From positions 6,251,501 to 6,315,500 of the forward strand of contig JASJZH010000002.1 in NCBI GenBank assembly GCA_037178975.1: a stretch of 64,000 bases of DNA. Direction: 5' to 3'. The notes under the pieces are model-generated. The model saw nothing but the letters and a program-made list of their open reading frames with translations. It was not told the origin of the DNA and searched no databases. A program made the position numbers and the translations under genes. Below are positions 24,763-36,355 of this stretch, one piece after another (the stretch's first letter is position 1; each line of letters starts with the position of its first letter). The stretch is from Oscheius tipulae. Its lineage: Eukaryota; Nematoda; Chromadorea; Rhabditida; Rhabditidae.

Positions 24763-25605
24763 CAAATTCTGAGGCGGATATCCAACCAGATGCGAGGGCT
24801 GTGTAGGAGTGCCAACATCAGCCGCGAAGTCGTACTCCTGACATAGTTCCAACAGTTGACGAGCCTCCTCTGACGTCATCGCCTGGTCTTGGCGCGGTGG
24901 TTCGTCATAGATGGGCTCGGCTGACACCTACAAACGGTTCCGTCTTATAAAAATCTCTTGTCTCACTAAGAGTTTCGTGTCTTTTTTTTATTTTCCTGGT
25001 ATTAAACTTTAGCTTTCGGAAGCTTTTTGCTTCAAAATGTTTATTACTCATCAACTATTTATAAGCATTCCGGTAACAAGACGCGCTTTTTCAGTTTTAT
25101 GATTCCTCTTCTGAAAACTTGCAGATTTTGATCCACTGTACAAGTTTGCAAAACATCGGTTCAAAAATGTCCTCGTGAAATTTTTTTTTACGCCCCGCGC
25201 CCGAACGCCGTATTCACTGGTACGACAGTTCTTGTATGCCATGTATGTTTCGGCCTCAAGATCTCCCAGCCTAACATTGTTCAGCAAACTTGTAGAGGTG
25301 AATCCACTCTATAACTTCCCAAAACAATGTGAACCTTAAAAAAGTATTCTTGACCCCGATACGTGCCTTCCCAAAACTACACCATGGTCACTGATGAAAG
25401 GCGCGGCTTGTTCCTCTTTTTCCAATTCAAATCTTGATTTTTCACGTAACAATGTCTTCAAAAATACCTCACCTTGACATACTCCTCACTGTCATTCGTA
25501 GTCGAGCGTCTTACCAGTCCCAAAGATTCCTGCTCCGAGGGCTGAATGTCCACGATCCGAAGGTCGCTGATATCGTAGTCGGTCAAGTCCGAGACTCGAA
25601 CTCCT
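24763..25605 (-). CDS. Unassigned exons upstream of copine 2
   Basis: Two good exons with consensus splice sites lie at 25515-25605 and 24763-24927. The second begins in phase with the first and codes for an acidic stretch with E-P-I-Y-D-E-P-P and E-E-A-R-Q-L-L-E-L. Its donor (TTG|GTAAGA) is phase 0, yet I found no phase-matching acceptor before the copine-2 ATG. They could be an alternative N-terminus of copine 2 or a separate small gene. The 5' start is not found; any further upstream exon would overlap the GPCR start region at 25.7 kb. Confidence 0.4.
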
Positions 25606-25757
25606 CTGGAAAAGTTTGTTTCATTATTTTAGTCTCTCTTTCTATCAGACCCCCCCTCCCATTCCGTTCCAAATAAGCTCCTAAATCATTTTTATCTCTC
25701 GTCCCAATAATCACTTTTGTCAGCCTACGAGTCACCCAGCCGCGGTCTGCCAGATGC

Positions 25758-28700
25758 ATGGCTCTCCTTCTCTTCCTCCTCCTCTTCCCGGTTTTGGTCA
25801 GCTGTGTTTTGGACGGCAACAAACTGTCTCTTAACTACAATAATATGAGTCTGTCGGAAGATGTTCGAATGGAAATTTATACGGAAATCGACGGCAAATT
25901 CGATGTCACCTACTATTTTAGCATAGCCGACCAGTTTTCTATTCCGCTACTAATTAACGACCAGCGGCATACTGATTGCAACCAGAACTCCGGATGCTCA
26001 TACGTGAGCTCTTTGGGTACAGAGGTCACGATAACGATGAATGCTGGCTCACTAACTAATTATACTTTCGTCCTGAACCAGCTGTCAGACAAAGTTTTGG
26101 TTGGTTTGGCAGAGGTAAGTCCTCTATTTTTCAGGAAGTAGCTCGGTTCAGGGTTGCTCACAGGACATATCACTAGGATGCCGTTCCATGAACACTTCTA
26201 CATTATTTTTCTGTATTTGTGAGGGATTTGGGTACTGTACACAAAGTGTCTATCAGAAGAATATGTGGATTGCACCAAACTGGTCAGTTTATAGAGACAT
26301 AAAGACAGAGACCTCTGTTTGCAGCTCGGATCTACCGCCACCACCTCCCGACGCCCCTGTGCAAGACGCGAGCTACAATCTCTCAGTCTTTACCGGTTAT
26401 GGTGATTCCCTAAGCAAGGCCCTGCTAATCCAACGTCATGTTTACGAAGGCCAAGTAAAATACCTATTTTGGCCCAATCACACTGTCTATGTGAATGATG
26501 TGATGTAACTATTTTCTCAACTGGGATGTAATCTGAACAACTTTAGTTGTAAAAACTGTGCCGTGTATCTGCAGGCCGGACAGATCCTGGATGTCACAAT
26601 ATATACATACTTCATAACGTTTCCTGCATTCACCTTCACTCTGTCCCAAGCGAATCTGACACAGACTGACATCCTGTATCATGGCTGTTCGAGGAGTATT
26701 GCCAGTGGAAAGTGTGGAAACGATACGTTACACGGCGTATACACTGGATGCCTGTGTCGAGGAGACTTGGCTAAATGCTCTTCTTCAGCGGCTATGCCCA
26801 GTTCGTGGTAAGTTTTTTGGGGTTTGAGGAAGGAAATTATCAAGCTTGAAGATCAAAAGTTACTCAAAGACTTAGAATAATTTAAGACAGGTCTCGGTAA
26901 TCAGAGACAGGGCGATCAGGGTGTCGGGTGCTTGTTGCGATTAATTCAAAACCAATTTTCTGGCATAAGAAAACATTTTTGAGCGACGAGTTTTTGGAGC
27001 TGAAACAGACATCAGTCGTTGAAAGTATTGGCGCACCGAAACTTGAGAACTCTCTAGAGTGAAGGTCCAATCCAATCAATTTCTTAATCAGATTCAGTGA
27101 GGAAACTACATCTCCAAATTCTACGACCAAGACTACTTTGAGCACTAGTACATCTACCAGTACTACTCAGACAACAACTACCAGTACTACCGTCACTACA
27201 ACGACACCAACTACCACGACCACTGTTACTACCACTACAAGTCAGAGTACGACTACTAAAGCGCCTAAACCTTGGGTTCTGTATTTCTACTATGGGTCGG
27301 ACTCGGGTAGCTACAACAGAGTGGCCATTAATCGGACCTATATGGACAGCCTGCAGGGGACGTTTATGGTTTCTGCAACGAATGAGGTGGACGTTCGTGT
27401 CAACAATAGCGAGTAAGTCAATGACTGACTCTCTCTGCCTATCTGTCCACTGTCAATTCTCTTTTTTCAGCTGTGGTAGTCAATGCAACATAAGTCTAGT
27501 CGTCCATCAATCTGTACCAATTTCAATTCCTGGCTTTTCGTTCTCTCTACTAGAAATCGAAACCGATACTCAGATAGAGACAGGTCCCTCGGCAAGTTAG
27601 CTCCCTTTCTAGCCTACAATCGGGTCCTGTTCAGATGTGTATCCAAGACTTGTCTCAGTCTTGTAGGCAAGAACAGAGCTTTGGCGAATACCACTGTCTC
27701 TGCCTCAATACCGACAGCATCTGTTCCTCTCCAGAGCCATTCAATACCTGTACAACTACTCCAACCTCTGCTCCCAGTTGGACACTTCGACTCTATTACG
27801 GTCCCACCCAGTCAAGCCTTTCGAATTCCGTCAATATTACGCGATCTAATCTGACGGAGGCTGGAGCAAATCTGGCCATAATGGCTTCCAATGATCAGGA
27901 CGTGATGTTGAGTGGGGACAGGTAAGTTCGGTCTTGAACCCTATCTGAATTCTATCCAGAGAACAACCGAACTACCATTGTGGAACTCGTTGTGATCCAT
28001 ATCTATTTCTCAACAACGTTCTGGTCATCTCAATCCCTGGCTTCGAGTACTACTTGAATGAGACAGAGACGGGAACTACGGTTGGATTGGGATCCGAGGT
28101 GAGATCTAGAAAATATATGTTAGATTAGCTGCGTATCGAGAAAGAGGGTAGTTGGCGCGCAGTCGCAATTGAGTGAAGACAGGAAGAGACTGCGCACCAA
28201 CTGTTAGAGAATGTAAGCTGCGTACCGTACAGGAAGAACACTATGAAAGAACTGTTTATGAGCTGCCAAATTTGAAACCCAGACTCTGAATACTCTGAAA
28301 ACTTCTGAACAAGAAGTTTTTCATAAATTGACCCTGCTTTGTATTGGCCGGTTTGGCGCCACAATTGTCAGAATCTCATTTTCAGAACTGTCCCCAAGAT
28401 TTCACGGGCTGCATAGGCATGTTCCATTCAGTCTCGGATATCGATGTCTATCACTGTCTCTGTTTGAACACAGATGACAGGTGTATAAGTCCGGACAAAT
28501 TTCAAGACTGTCCAGTGGATCCCAAGACCACGACAAGTCTAAAAACTACAACGAGTCTGGAGACAACAAGTCAACATACAACGAGTCTAGAGACAACAAG
28601 TCAATCTACAACGAGTCTGGAGACAACAAGTCAATCTACATCAAGTCAACCTACAACGAGTCTGGAGACAACAAGTCAACCTACAACAAGTCTGAAGACA

Positions 28701-31700
28701 ACAAGTCAATCGTCTCAAAAGACGACAACCTCTAAAACTACCACCGTTTCCAAGTCCTTAACTACATCTAAAGTCACCCAGAAGAATGAGGGCACAACGA
28801 TGGTTACAACGACCGAAATTCCAAACTTTCCCTCCTTGCAAAATCTTAGTGACGTGGGTCTGAGTCCCTTCCCAGATTGGACCGATTTTCAGAGTACCAT
28901 TGGACAGAATAACGTGACCCAGGTCCTCAATGACACCCTGACCTACTCGAACAGTAAGGGGGACCTGACTCCGGATCAGATCGATCAGATCTCTGTCATT
29001 CTGTCAAAGAGTGCCAATGTAACGGGATTGAATGAGACTGTGAGTTGGTTATTGAACCAACAAATGAGTGTATAGGACTCGATGCTGATTTTGACAAACA
29101 TGGACAACTGTTTGTATGCTCCATACTCGGATGTTTCAGTGGATGCTACTGTGAACATGGCAAATGTCTTCCAACCAATGGTTCAGAATACGAACACGGA
29201 CAGTATCAGTTATCTGAATGGGGTCAATATGGGATTTCACTCGAAGATGGTGAGTGACACGGGACAGGGACATGGAGCACACAACAGATAGTCAAAGTAG
29301 GACGGGGGAAATACATTGCTGGGAGCCACAGAAACTTAGGAAACTAGCACAAGACTAGAACTACGAGAACAGTAGACAGGGGAGGCATACAGGTCTTTTA
29401 CGTCTGCTGCAATGAAATGTGTTCATAACTGTAGAACAGTGAGACGACAGGTACTCGGACAGGGTCTGGGTCAGCGCTCGGACAGCAGTCTTCCTCCTGA
29501 TGTTCTCCACAGGCTTCGTGGCACTTGCTTGACTTGTCTCTTCTCACTGCTTCTCAACCTCCTGACCACAATATCCAAGTAGCCGCATTCCTTCTTGCGC
29601 TCTTCTCGCTCGATGATCTTGTCCAGAAGCTTCAACTCGGCAGAAGACCTCGGGCAGCAAGGAAAACAACAGAATTAGTTAGAAAAGTGCATCAATTTCT
29701 GTCCGACAATTGAAAGAATTTTGGCGCGGGATCAGAGCACTATCAGTCTTGCTTTGCGGGCTCGAGGATCTCCATGAACGGTATCAAACACCGCTGTGGA
29801 TTCAATGGAACGCTCTCTGGGCCCGGAAGAAAAAGCTTGGACATCATTTTTCGATGGCTACTTGGAAAATAGCGGATTCACAAGCTAGCTGTCCTTTTGC
29901 CGTCTTTTTTTCCAAAACAAAAGGCGAGGAAAGGGGATGGCACTATTGTTCGCAGTGTCTCTATGTCTACCGTGGTGTAAAAGAGAGCTTGGAGAGGTAG
30001 ACAAAGACGACGCTCCTGGAGCGACGATCGTGGAAGTCTAAAAGGCCTTGAAAGCGAAAAGCCATATTTGTATGTTTTGGAATTTTGAACGCTTTCGCTT
30101 TCAAGGGACGGTAGTCTACCAAGATCGTCGCTCCAGGAATATCGTCTCCGTCTACTTTTCAAAAGCCAGTAACTCTACTTTTTGACACAGAGAAACAGAG
30201 ACGCTGCGAGCAGTGGGCCAACCCTTTCCTCGCGTTTTGTTTTGGAAAAAGAGACGGCAAACGGACAGCTAGCTCATGAATCCGCCATTTTCCAAGCAAC
30301 TATCGAAAGATGGAGTCCGAGCTCGGTCTTCCTGGGCCAGAGAGCGTTTCATTGAATTCACAGCGGTGTTTGGTACTGTTCCCTCGGGACCGCTGAGGGA
30401 GGACTAATAGTGACTCATCATCAGACAGTGACAGACAAAGGAAACACTTTTCTAATTATATCTGTGTTTTTTTTCGCTCTCAGAGGTCTTCTGCCGAGAA
30501 AGAGCGTCTGGACAAAGTTAAGAGAGAAGAAAAGAACCGGACGGGGTGTTGCTGCTTGGATACTGATGGCCAGGAAATGGAGAAGGAGCGAGGAATGAAA
30601 TGTTGCCAATGGAGGCTGTCAGAGCGCTTTCCAAGAGTCTCACCTCTCCGTACCACAGTCAGATCACGTCTCATAGCATCAGGCGTAAAAGCCCTGTCTG
30701 CTTCCACTGTATTCTATTCTCACAGTTCTAGTCTTGTGCTAGTTTTCTAGGCTTCTGTGGCCCCCATCAATGCTTTTCCCCCTTTCTCAGTAGTTCTGTG
30801 CTTCCTGTCCATTATCCCGGTAGCATACTGCCAATGTTCCAAGTCCTTGTCCTTGTTCTGTGTTCTTGTCCTATGTTCTAGTCATGGTAGTCCACTGGCT
30901 ACTGTCCTGTTTCTCTGTTTCCGTTATCTGTCTCTGTAAAATCCAGTGACGATTCTCCTGCCCCACGTTATTGGTTCTAGTTCTACTGTCCGTCTCCAAT
31001 ATTCCCTCTTTGCCTGTCCTGGTAGTCAAGCGTTCATTTTTACCTATTTCCCTTGCTTTTCCTATCTTCATGCCCCATGTCCCGATACCGGTAGTCTGCT
31101 GTACACTGCTACAACATTAGGTTTCCCTCTATCCTAGTTATTCGTCGCTGTTACTTTCAATATCATTGCTCTCATCAAGTATCTGTCCTACTGTCCACAA
31201 AACTTTTTCTGAGTGTTCATTTCCACGTTTTCTTTTGTTCAAATGTTCATAATCCAATACCTTGGTAGAAAAAAACCTCAGGAGACCATGACAGAGACGG
31301 CTTTCCTCTCAGTCGACCACAACTTTCCAGGTCGACTGTTCTTCTCCCATGCCGGACCAGGGCATGATGGACAACGTGACAATGTTTGTGGCTATAGAGA
31401 ACAGACCAGCCTCTCATTTGAATGCCATTCAAATTCCAATGAGCACTATTTGCGCCCAGGCACAGACAGGTAGACATACTTTTTGTGAAAGAACCGCTGG
31501 TTACAGTCAGTCACGTTTACTTTACGATATACCGGGACAGGAAGCTGTTTCTCAGTCCCACTATGACCTACCGGACTTACAATAACAAGGTTTATGAGGA
31601 CAATAAGAATGGCAGGATGGCCATGCCGGAAGGGAATGGAAGGAGTAAAAGGGACACGACTGTCCAGACCAAGGCACCGAGTCCATGTGACAGACAGACG

Positions 31701-33290
31701 TCGTTGGCTGTGGACAGTCCTGTCATGAGTGGGAGTATGCTGGCAAATGGGGGCAGTCAACTGATTTCGAGACTGGCAACACAGGAGGCGGTCGTGAATC
31801 TACAGTTCAACATTGATGGGGTGAGTCTCTCTATCTCTCACACTTTCGACTCTCTGTCCCTGTGCCAATTCACAATCTTCAGCTTTTCCCACCACTTCAT
31901 GGAAAGTTTGTGGTGACCTACTGGGACACTAACACGCTAACCTGGGCAACCACCGATCAGTGTAAGACAGAGAAGAAGGGCTACATGGTCACGGCCACCT
32001 GTCCCCATCTGACAGACTTCACTCTCATCGTCGATGGAGCTTTGGATGACCCAAGTATCTGTGACCCTACTCTCTCGACAGTTGGATACGTGACTAATGG
32101 ACTCAGTATAGCCGGTCTCACCTTCCTCTTTTTCGTCTACATCTGTCCCTTGTGAGTCAGGACATGATGTAAATGACAAAATTTTACAGTATTCCTGTCT
32201 TCGCCGATTCCAAACTTGTGGAATTTTTCAATGGCTATGCTGTGGCGAGACGGGACTCGATCTCCTTGTCTTATACAACCTCTTTGCTACTATTTTATAT
32301 TTTTTTTACATTCTTCGCGAGTCAGGACGTGTCTGGAGATGCTTGCTCAACGATGGCTGCAATTTCTTACTCATTGTTCATAGCGTAAGAGACTTTAGAA
32401 TTCCTGATCATTTCCCACCTATTGTTTTAGGACGATCGTGATGAGTATATTCAAATGTCTTCGAACAATGACTCGGTTCTTTCCTGGCAGGCCAAGGAAT
32501 TTTTTTAATTTTCTGCAAAGAGCAGTGGTTTATGATACCATCAGCATAAGTAGGTCATTTTGTGCTCAAGCTTTGATCTTTCATCTTCGCGATGTTCTGC
32601 AAAGCTGAAGAACAGACCGAATGCTACAACTTTGCAGAATATCACGATATCAGAATATCATGGAAAATGCCTTCTTGATCGCGAAAAATTGATTCTAAGT
32701 ATTGTAACCGCCTTTGCAGTAACCTCATTTCTACTGTCTCTTCTCCTTCTTCTTCTCACTGACTTTTTCGAGCGGAACGACACTTTTTGTTGGGTTCGAA
32801 TAGATTTGGTCGTCTTTGCCACAATCATTCCTGTCTCCTTACTGGTCCTGACAGCCACTATTGCCACTGGATTGGCAGCCTATAGACTGTTCTCGACCAG
32901 TATAAGGGTACAGAGAAGAGGAAGGCATGTCAACTACAATCTGGGAGCGAAGTTGGCTAACATTCTGATACTACAGTTCACTTTGGGATTGCCATGGGTA
33001 GGTTTTTATGAAAGAAAGAGTGACAGTGACAAGGGCAGTGCCTCATACTCCCCGTTCAGATTCTACAATACTTCACCTTAGCTCTACCCAAGACCACCGC
33101 TTGGCACTACGTATTCACAATAGTTCTGGGCTCCCAAGGCACCGTCTTGGCCCTTCTCTTCTTCTACAAAAGACAACGGATATGGAGATCGTCCAGATAC
33201 GCGAGAAAGGTAAACAGAAGCCTGTTCCCAAGGAAAACGACCTCTTTAGATGGCCTCGATGCAGACCCAAGCCACCGTGGTTTCAAGTAA
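25758..33290 (+). CDS. Adhesion-type GPCR with repeated cysteine-rich ectodomain
   Basis: Sixteen exons (25758-26114, 26164-26504, 26547-26807, 27098-27412, 27471-27591, 27635-27921, 27960-28098, 28386-29039, 29076-29249, 31331-31469, 31507-31820, 31883-32151, 32190-32384, 32431-32549, 32654-32997, 33060-33290) join in frame to 1419 residues. In order: signal peptide (1-16); two related modules with C-I-C/C-L-C cores (to ~318); Thr-rich linker; two closer modules (~366-648) each ending in Y-H-C-L-C-L-N-T-D; a Thr/Ser mucin-like stretch; a GAIN-like region; a GPS with cleavage motif H-L-T near 1076-1078; seven membrane segments from ~1098; a short basic tail. Known: adhesion GPCRs self-cleave at the GPS and signal through a tethered agonist. 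The ligand is unknown, and no standard ectodomain family was recognised. One intron uses a GC donor. Confidence 0.85.
28540..28715 (+). repeat. Coding 30-bp minisatellite in the GPCR stalk
   Basis: About six imperfect 30-bp units built on AGTCTGGAGACAACAAGTCA code for T-T-S-L-E-T-T-S-Q-type repeats in exon 28386-29039. A candidate O-glycosylated stalk, likely polymorphic in length. Confidence 0.85.
29305..30790. repeat. Long imperfect inverted repeat (foldback) inside a GPCR intron
   Basis: The 2081-nt intron 29250-31330 contains two arms, about 29305-30060 and 30090-30790, that are reverse complements around a loop of roughly 30-40 nt. Matching blocks by eye include GGCCTTGAAAGCGAAA against TTTCGCTTTCAAGG near the centre, AAGACGGCAAAAGGACAGCT against GACGGCAAACGGACAGCT further out, GAGGTCTTCTGCCGAG in both arms, and GTTCTAGTCTTGTGCTAG near the outer ends. 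Inner-arm identity looks like roughly 80-85 percent. No transposase or target-site duplication was recognised. Confidence 0.85.
32565..32700 (+). repeat. Short palindromic repeat, copy A, overlapping a GPCR exon
   Basis: Begins in GPCR intron 32550-32653 with TGTTCTGCAAAGC, followed about 35 nt later by CTACAACTTTGCAGAA. Similarity to copy C at 58475-58575 continues through TTGATC-x-CGAAAA and ATT-x-TAA. In this copy that part falls in coding exon 32654-32997. Confidence 0.65.
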
Positions 33291-35176
33291 CACTTCTTAG
33301 CAACTCACGCTGGTCTTCCGGTCGTCTCGGGCTCTCTCCTCTCCGGCTGAAGCATCTCTCCAGCAACTGCCTGATCCCTAGAATCTCAGGACTACTTTGC
33401 TCATATCGATTCGGGTCAATCTTGTGTATAAAGTTTGGTAACTTACGTGACTCCGATGGGTTGGGTTGTCGTGTGGTAGGAGATATGAGTGGCTGGCATT
33501 AGATGGGCGAGAGAGGACGAGAATTCAGATTCTTCTCCGCCAACTTCCTTGTCCTGAAGCTTGGCCAGACGGTCAGCTTCTAACTTAGCCAGCTCCCATT
33601 CCCACTCTTGGAGTGCTTTCAGCTCTCTGGAATGTGAAAGGTACTGTCTGTCTGTCATTACTCACTCTCCACTCAGTTTTCTTTGAGGAGACATCTTCGG
33701 AGACAGTTTAGGCGATCCACTGGGTCGAACATGGGTGTCCACTTGAAGAGGAGGTCGATGGAATACTTCCTGCTGTTGCTGAGTCGGAACATAGGCGTCC
33801 AGGTCCGGTTGGTTCAGTCCCTCGGGAAGCTCCAGTGATCGTCTCAATGGAGCCTGCGGCTGGAAGACAAAGTCTGATCCGGTAGCCACACTGTCCCATG
33901 TCTCATCCCTCCCGGTCGAAAGAACAGATTCTGGCTTCTGCATGTGTGGGACTGGATGAAGTCCGGACATCTGGTTCTCGATCTGTCGGTGCATAAACTG
34001 CACTTCCTCGTCGACCTGCCGTCTCTCGTCCTCATACTTTCGGGGAACATCTTCCCAGGCGACTTCCGCCTCCCGATGTGGAGGAACAGCCGGTCGTTCC
34101 TCGATTCTCGGAAGCTCGGTGTCCACAAAACGCCGCGGAGAGATATCCCTTCCAGTTTGGATGTTCTCTAAAGGCGATAAATTACTGGTTTTTGGATAGA
34201 AACCGACCTTTGAGATACTGATCAGCCTCCTGAAGAAGGGCATCCGCACTAGAAGGAGGTCTGTATACCTCCCGACGAGTCTCCGTGGTCGACTGCAGTT
34301 TCCGACTGGCCTCTTCGAGGACGTCGTTCGTCGCAGGAGGAGCCCCTTCTTCTGCCTGAATGTATTACATTGGAAGAAGATAAACAACCAGAATATGTTC
34401 CAACTTTTCTGGAAGTTGTAAAGCATAAGTCGATTCGGTAATAGGATCATGCCAAGAACCGTAATACATCATTGAGGCTCGGTAAAACGGATGGCTACGG
34501 AGACATGAGGTCGTGACTACTTCAAGTTAGAGGTACGAACTCAGAGACAGGCGGAAAAGCGTCACCAGTCGAGGGACCAGATAGCGTTACCGCTAAAGGA
34601 TTCTCTTCGAGCTCTCCGAATCCCAACTCAAACAGATGGCTATCAAGAGTCGAGAGAATACTGTCACTTCTAAAGTCTTAGTTTCTGAGGCTCTTCTTTG
34701 ACTTTTGAAGTCAAAGACACGTAGTCACAGGCTCGATTGTCCGTTGTCTAAATGGTACTTTCTATGTAACATCAGTGTGTCACAAGGACCGAGAACGACA
34801 ACACTGGTTTAGGGAATGAGCGAGAGAGTCTGAACTATTCCAACCGGTAGTTAACTTCTTCGAAAACTCATTTGTTCATGTTCAAAATTAGTATTGCACT
34901 TCGAGCACAGTGTAAATGGAAAGTTGGTTTTTATGTAACGAGTCGCATTGACATGTGCAAGTGTTTCAGACACACCGAACAAAATAAAACCCCCACCTCT
35001 TCCTCCCTAGGACCCTTGTTCTTGTTGGCTTCGACTAGTTTGAAGAAATAGTAGGCGAAGAGAATGGCTCCAGCCGAAAGGAAGAATCGTGTGAAGAAGC
35101 CGAAGACGAGGAAATGCTCGGATTCGGGGCACTCTTCCCACTCTTCGGGGTCGTAGCCAAGCTTCGGATCGAACAT
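33283..35176 (-). CDS. Single-pass membrane protein with disordered tail, function unknown
   Basis: Exons 34997-35176, 34208-34355, 33666-34167, 33447-33626 and probably 33283-33394 give 373 residues in frame. After a short acidic N-terminus (M-F-D-P-K-L-G-Y) there is one hydrophobic segment at about residues 24-46, then a long hydrophilic tail rich in Pro, Glu and Arg with a coiled-coil-like Glu/Lys/Leu stretch near 280-305. No signal peptide is visible, so topology is open. The last 52-nt intron has a weak acceptor; without it the protein ends at 33443. The exon starts at an acceptor 42 nt before the ATG, which could be a trans-splice site. I do not recognise the family. Confidence 0.65.
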
Positions 35177-35396
35177 CTTCGGACTCCCAATCGGACAGGA
35201 ACTGCCTCCTGCAATCGATTCGAAATCGGGGGAATAGGGGGAAGGTAAGACGAGGACTCTCGTAGACAGCTGTGCTCCAGGCGGAGCCCGCAATCACTAC
35301 CCCCGCCTCCACACAACGCAGTTCCTCCACAAAAGTTTTACAAACATCGTCTCGGATATCGTTCGTAGTTTTTATAATCTCTATTACTCTGCCTCT

Positions 35397-35640
35397 CTTT
35401 ATTTCTGTCTCTCTGTCTCTCTGTCTCTCTGTCTCTCTGTCTCTCTGTCTCTCTGTCTCTCTGTCTCTCTGTCTCTCTGTCTCTCTGTCTCTCTGTCTCT
35501 CTGTCTCTCTGTCTCTCTGTCTCTCTGTCTCTCTGTCTCTCTGTCTCTCTGTCTCTCTGTCTTTCTGTCTCTCTGTCTCTCTGTCTTTCTGTCTCTCTGT
35601 CTCTCTGCCTCACTGTCTTTCTGTCTCTCTGTCTCTCTTT
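35397..35640. repeat. (CTCTCTGT)n microsatellite
   Basis: About 240 bp of near-perfect TCTCTCTG octamers, with scattered TCTTTCTG variants towards the right end. It reads open in several frames only because the unit contains no stop codon. Confidence 0.97.
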
Positions 35641-36147
35641 CACTATCACTGTTCTTTTATCCTCTAGTCTTCCAGCCTCTAACGGTCCGTTGTACCATAG
35701 TTATAAAAAGTTACCCATGAACTGAATCTGCGTACTCCTCTTTGTGAAATGTGTAGTTGTTGAAGAATTAAAAATCCTGAGAAATATCTGAAACAGAAAA
35801 AAACTTTGCAGGAAGAAATTGGTCAAAAGAGAGTCCGTGGGAACGGGATCCAGTTTTTCATTCGGCTCTTGATTGCTCTGATCTTCAAAATAGCGTCTGT
35901 CGGAAGTCGCGCTCAAACAAATTACCTCCTACAATTAAAAAAGACACAAAGAGACGGTTTATTACTCGCAATGGACCCTTTTTTGGAAGGAAAAACGAAG
36001 AAGCAGAATGGCGGACCGAGGGAAGAGATCGCGGATTGGAAGAAGGAGAGACAGAGAGAAAATGAAGGCTTGATATCCGCCGGTGAGGACAAACAGTCTC
36101 ACAGAGTTGACTATTTACAGGCGTTTTTTTTCATGACTAGAACCTTT

Positions 36148-36355
36148 GATGCGACGAGGAGCTCAGGTTGTGCAGGGCAGCGAAGGGTGTCTTCCTGAAA
36201 ATGAGAAATTTTGAGGGACTCATAAAATATACTGTCAGTTTCATGGGTTCGAGACACTTGTCAAAACTGTTGCGACCGTCTAGAATACCTATAAAGAACC
36301 TCGTCTAACAATGATGCGACGAGGAGCTCAGGTTGTGCAGGGCAGCGAAGGTGTC
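36148..36355. repeat. 45-nt direct repeat pair
   Basis: GATGCGACGAGGAGCTCAGG and the following 25 nt occur at 36148-36193 and again at 36313-36355. They differ mainly by one G in a GGG/GG run. The intervening ~120 nt is not repeated. Confidence 0.9.

Noticed and set aside
29305..30790. Pair of transposase-bearing elements
   Set aside because: Neither arm codes for a recognisable transposase and no target-site duplication was seen; kept as a foldback repeat.
35397..35667. Long open frames on both strands across 35.3-35.7 kb
   Set aside because: They are translations of the CTCTCTGT octamer microsatellite, which has no stop codon in several frames.
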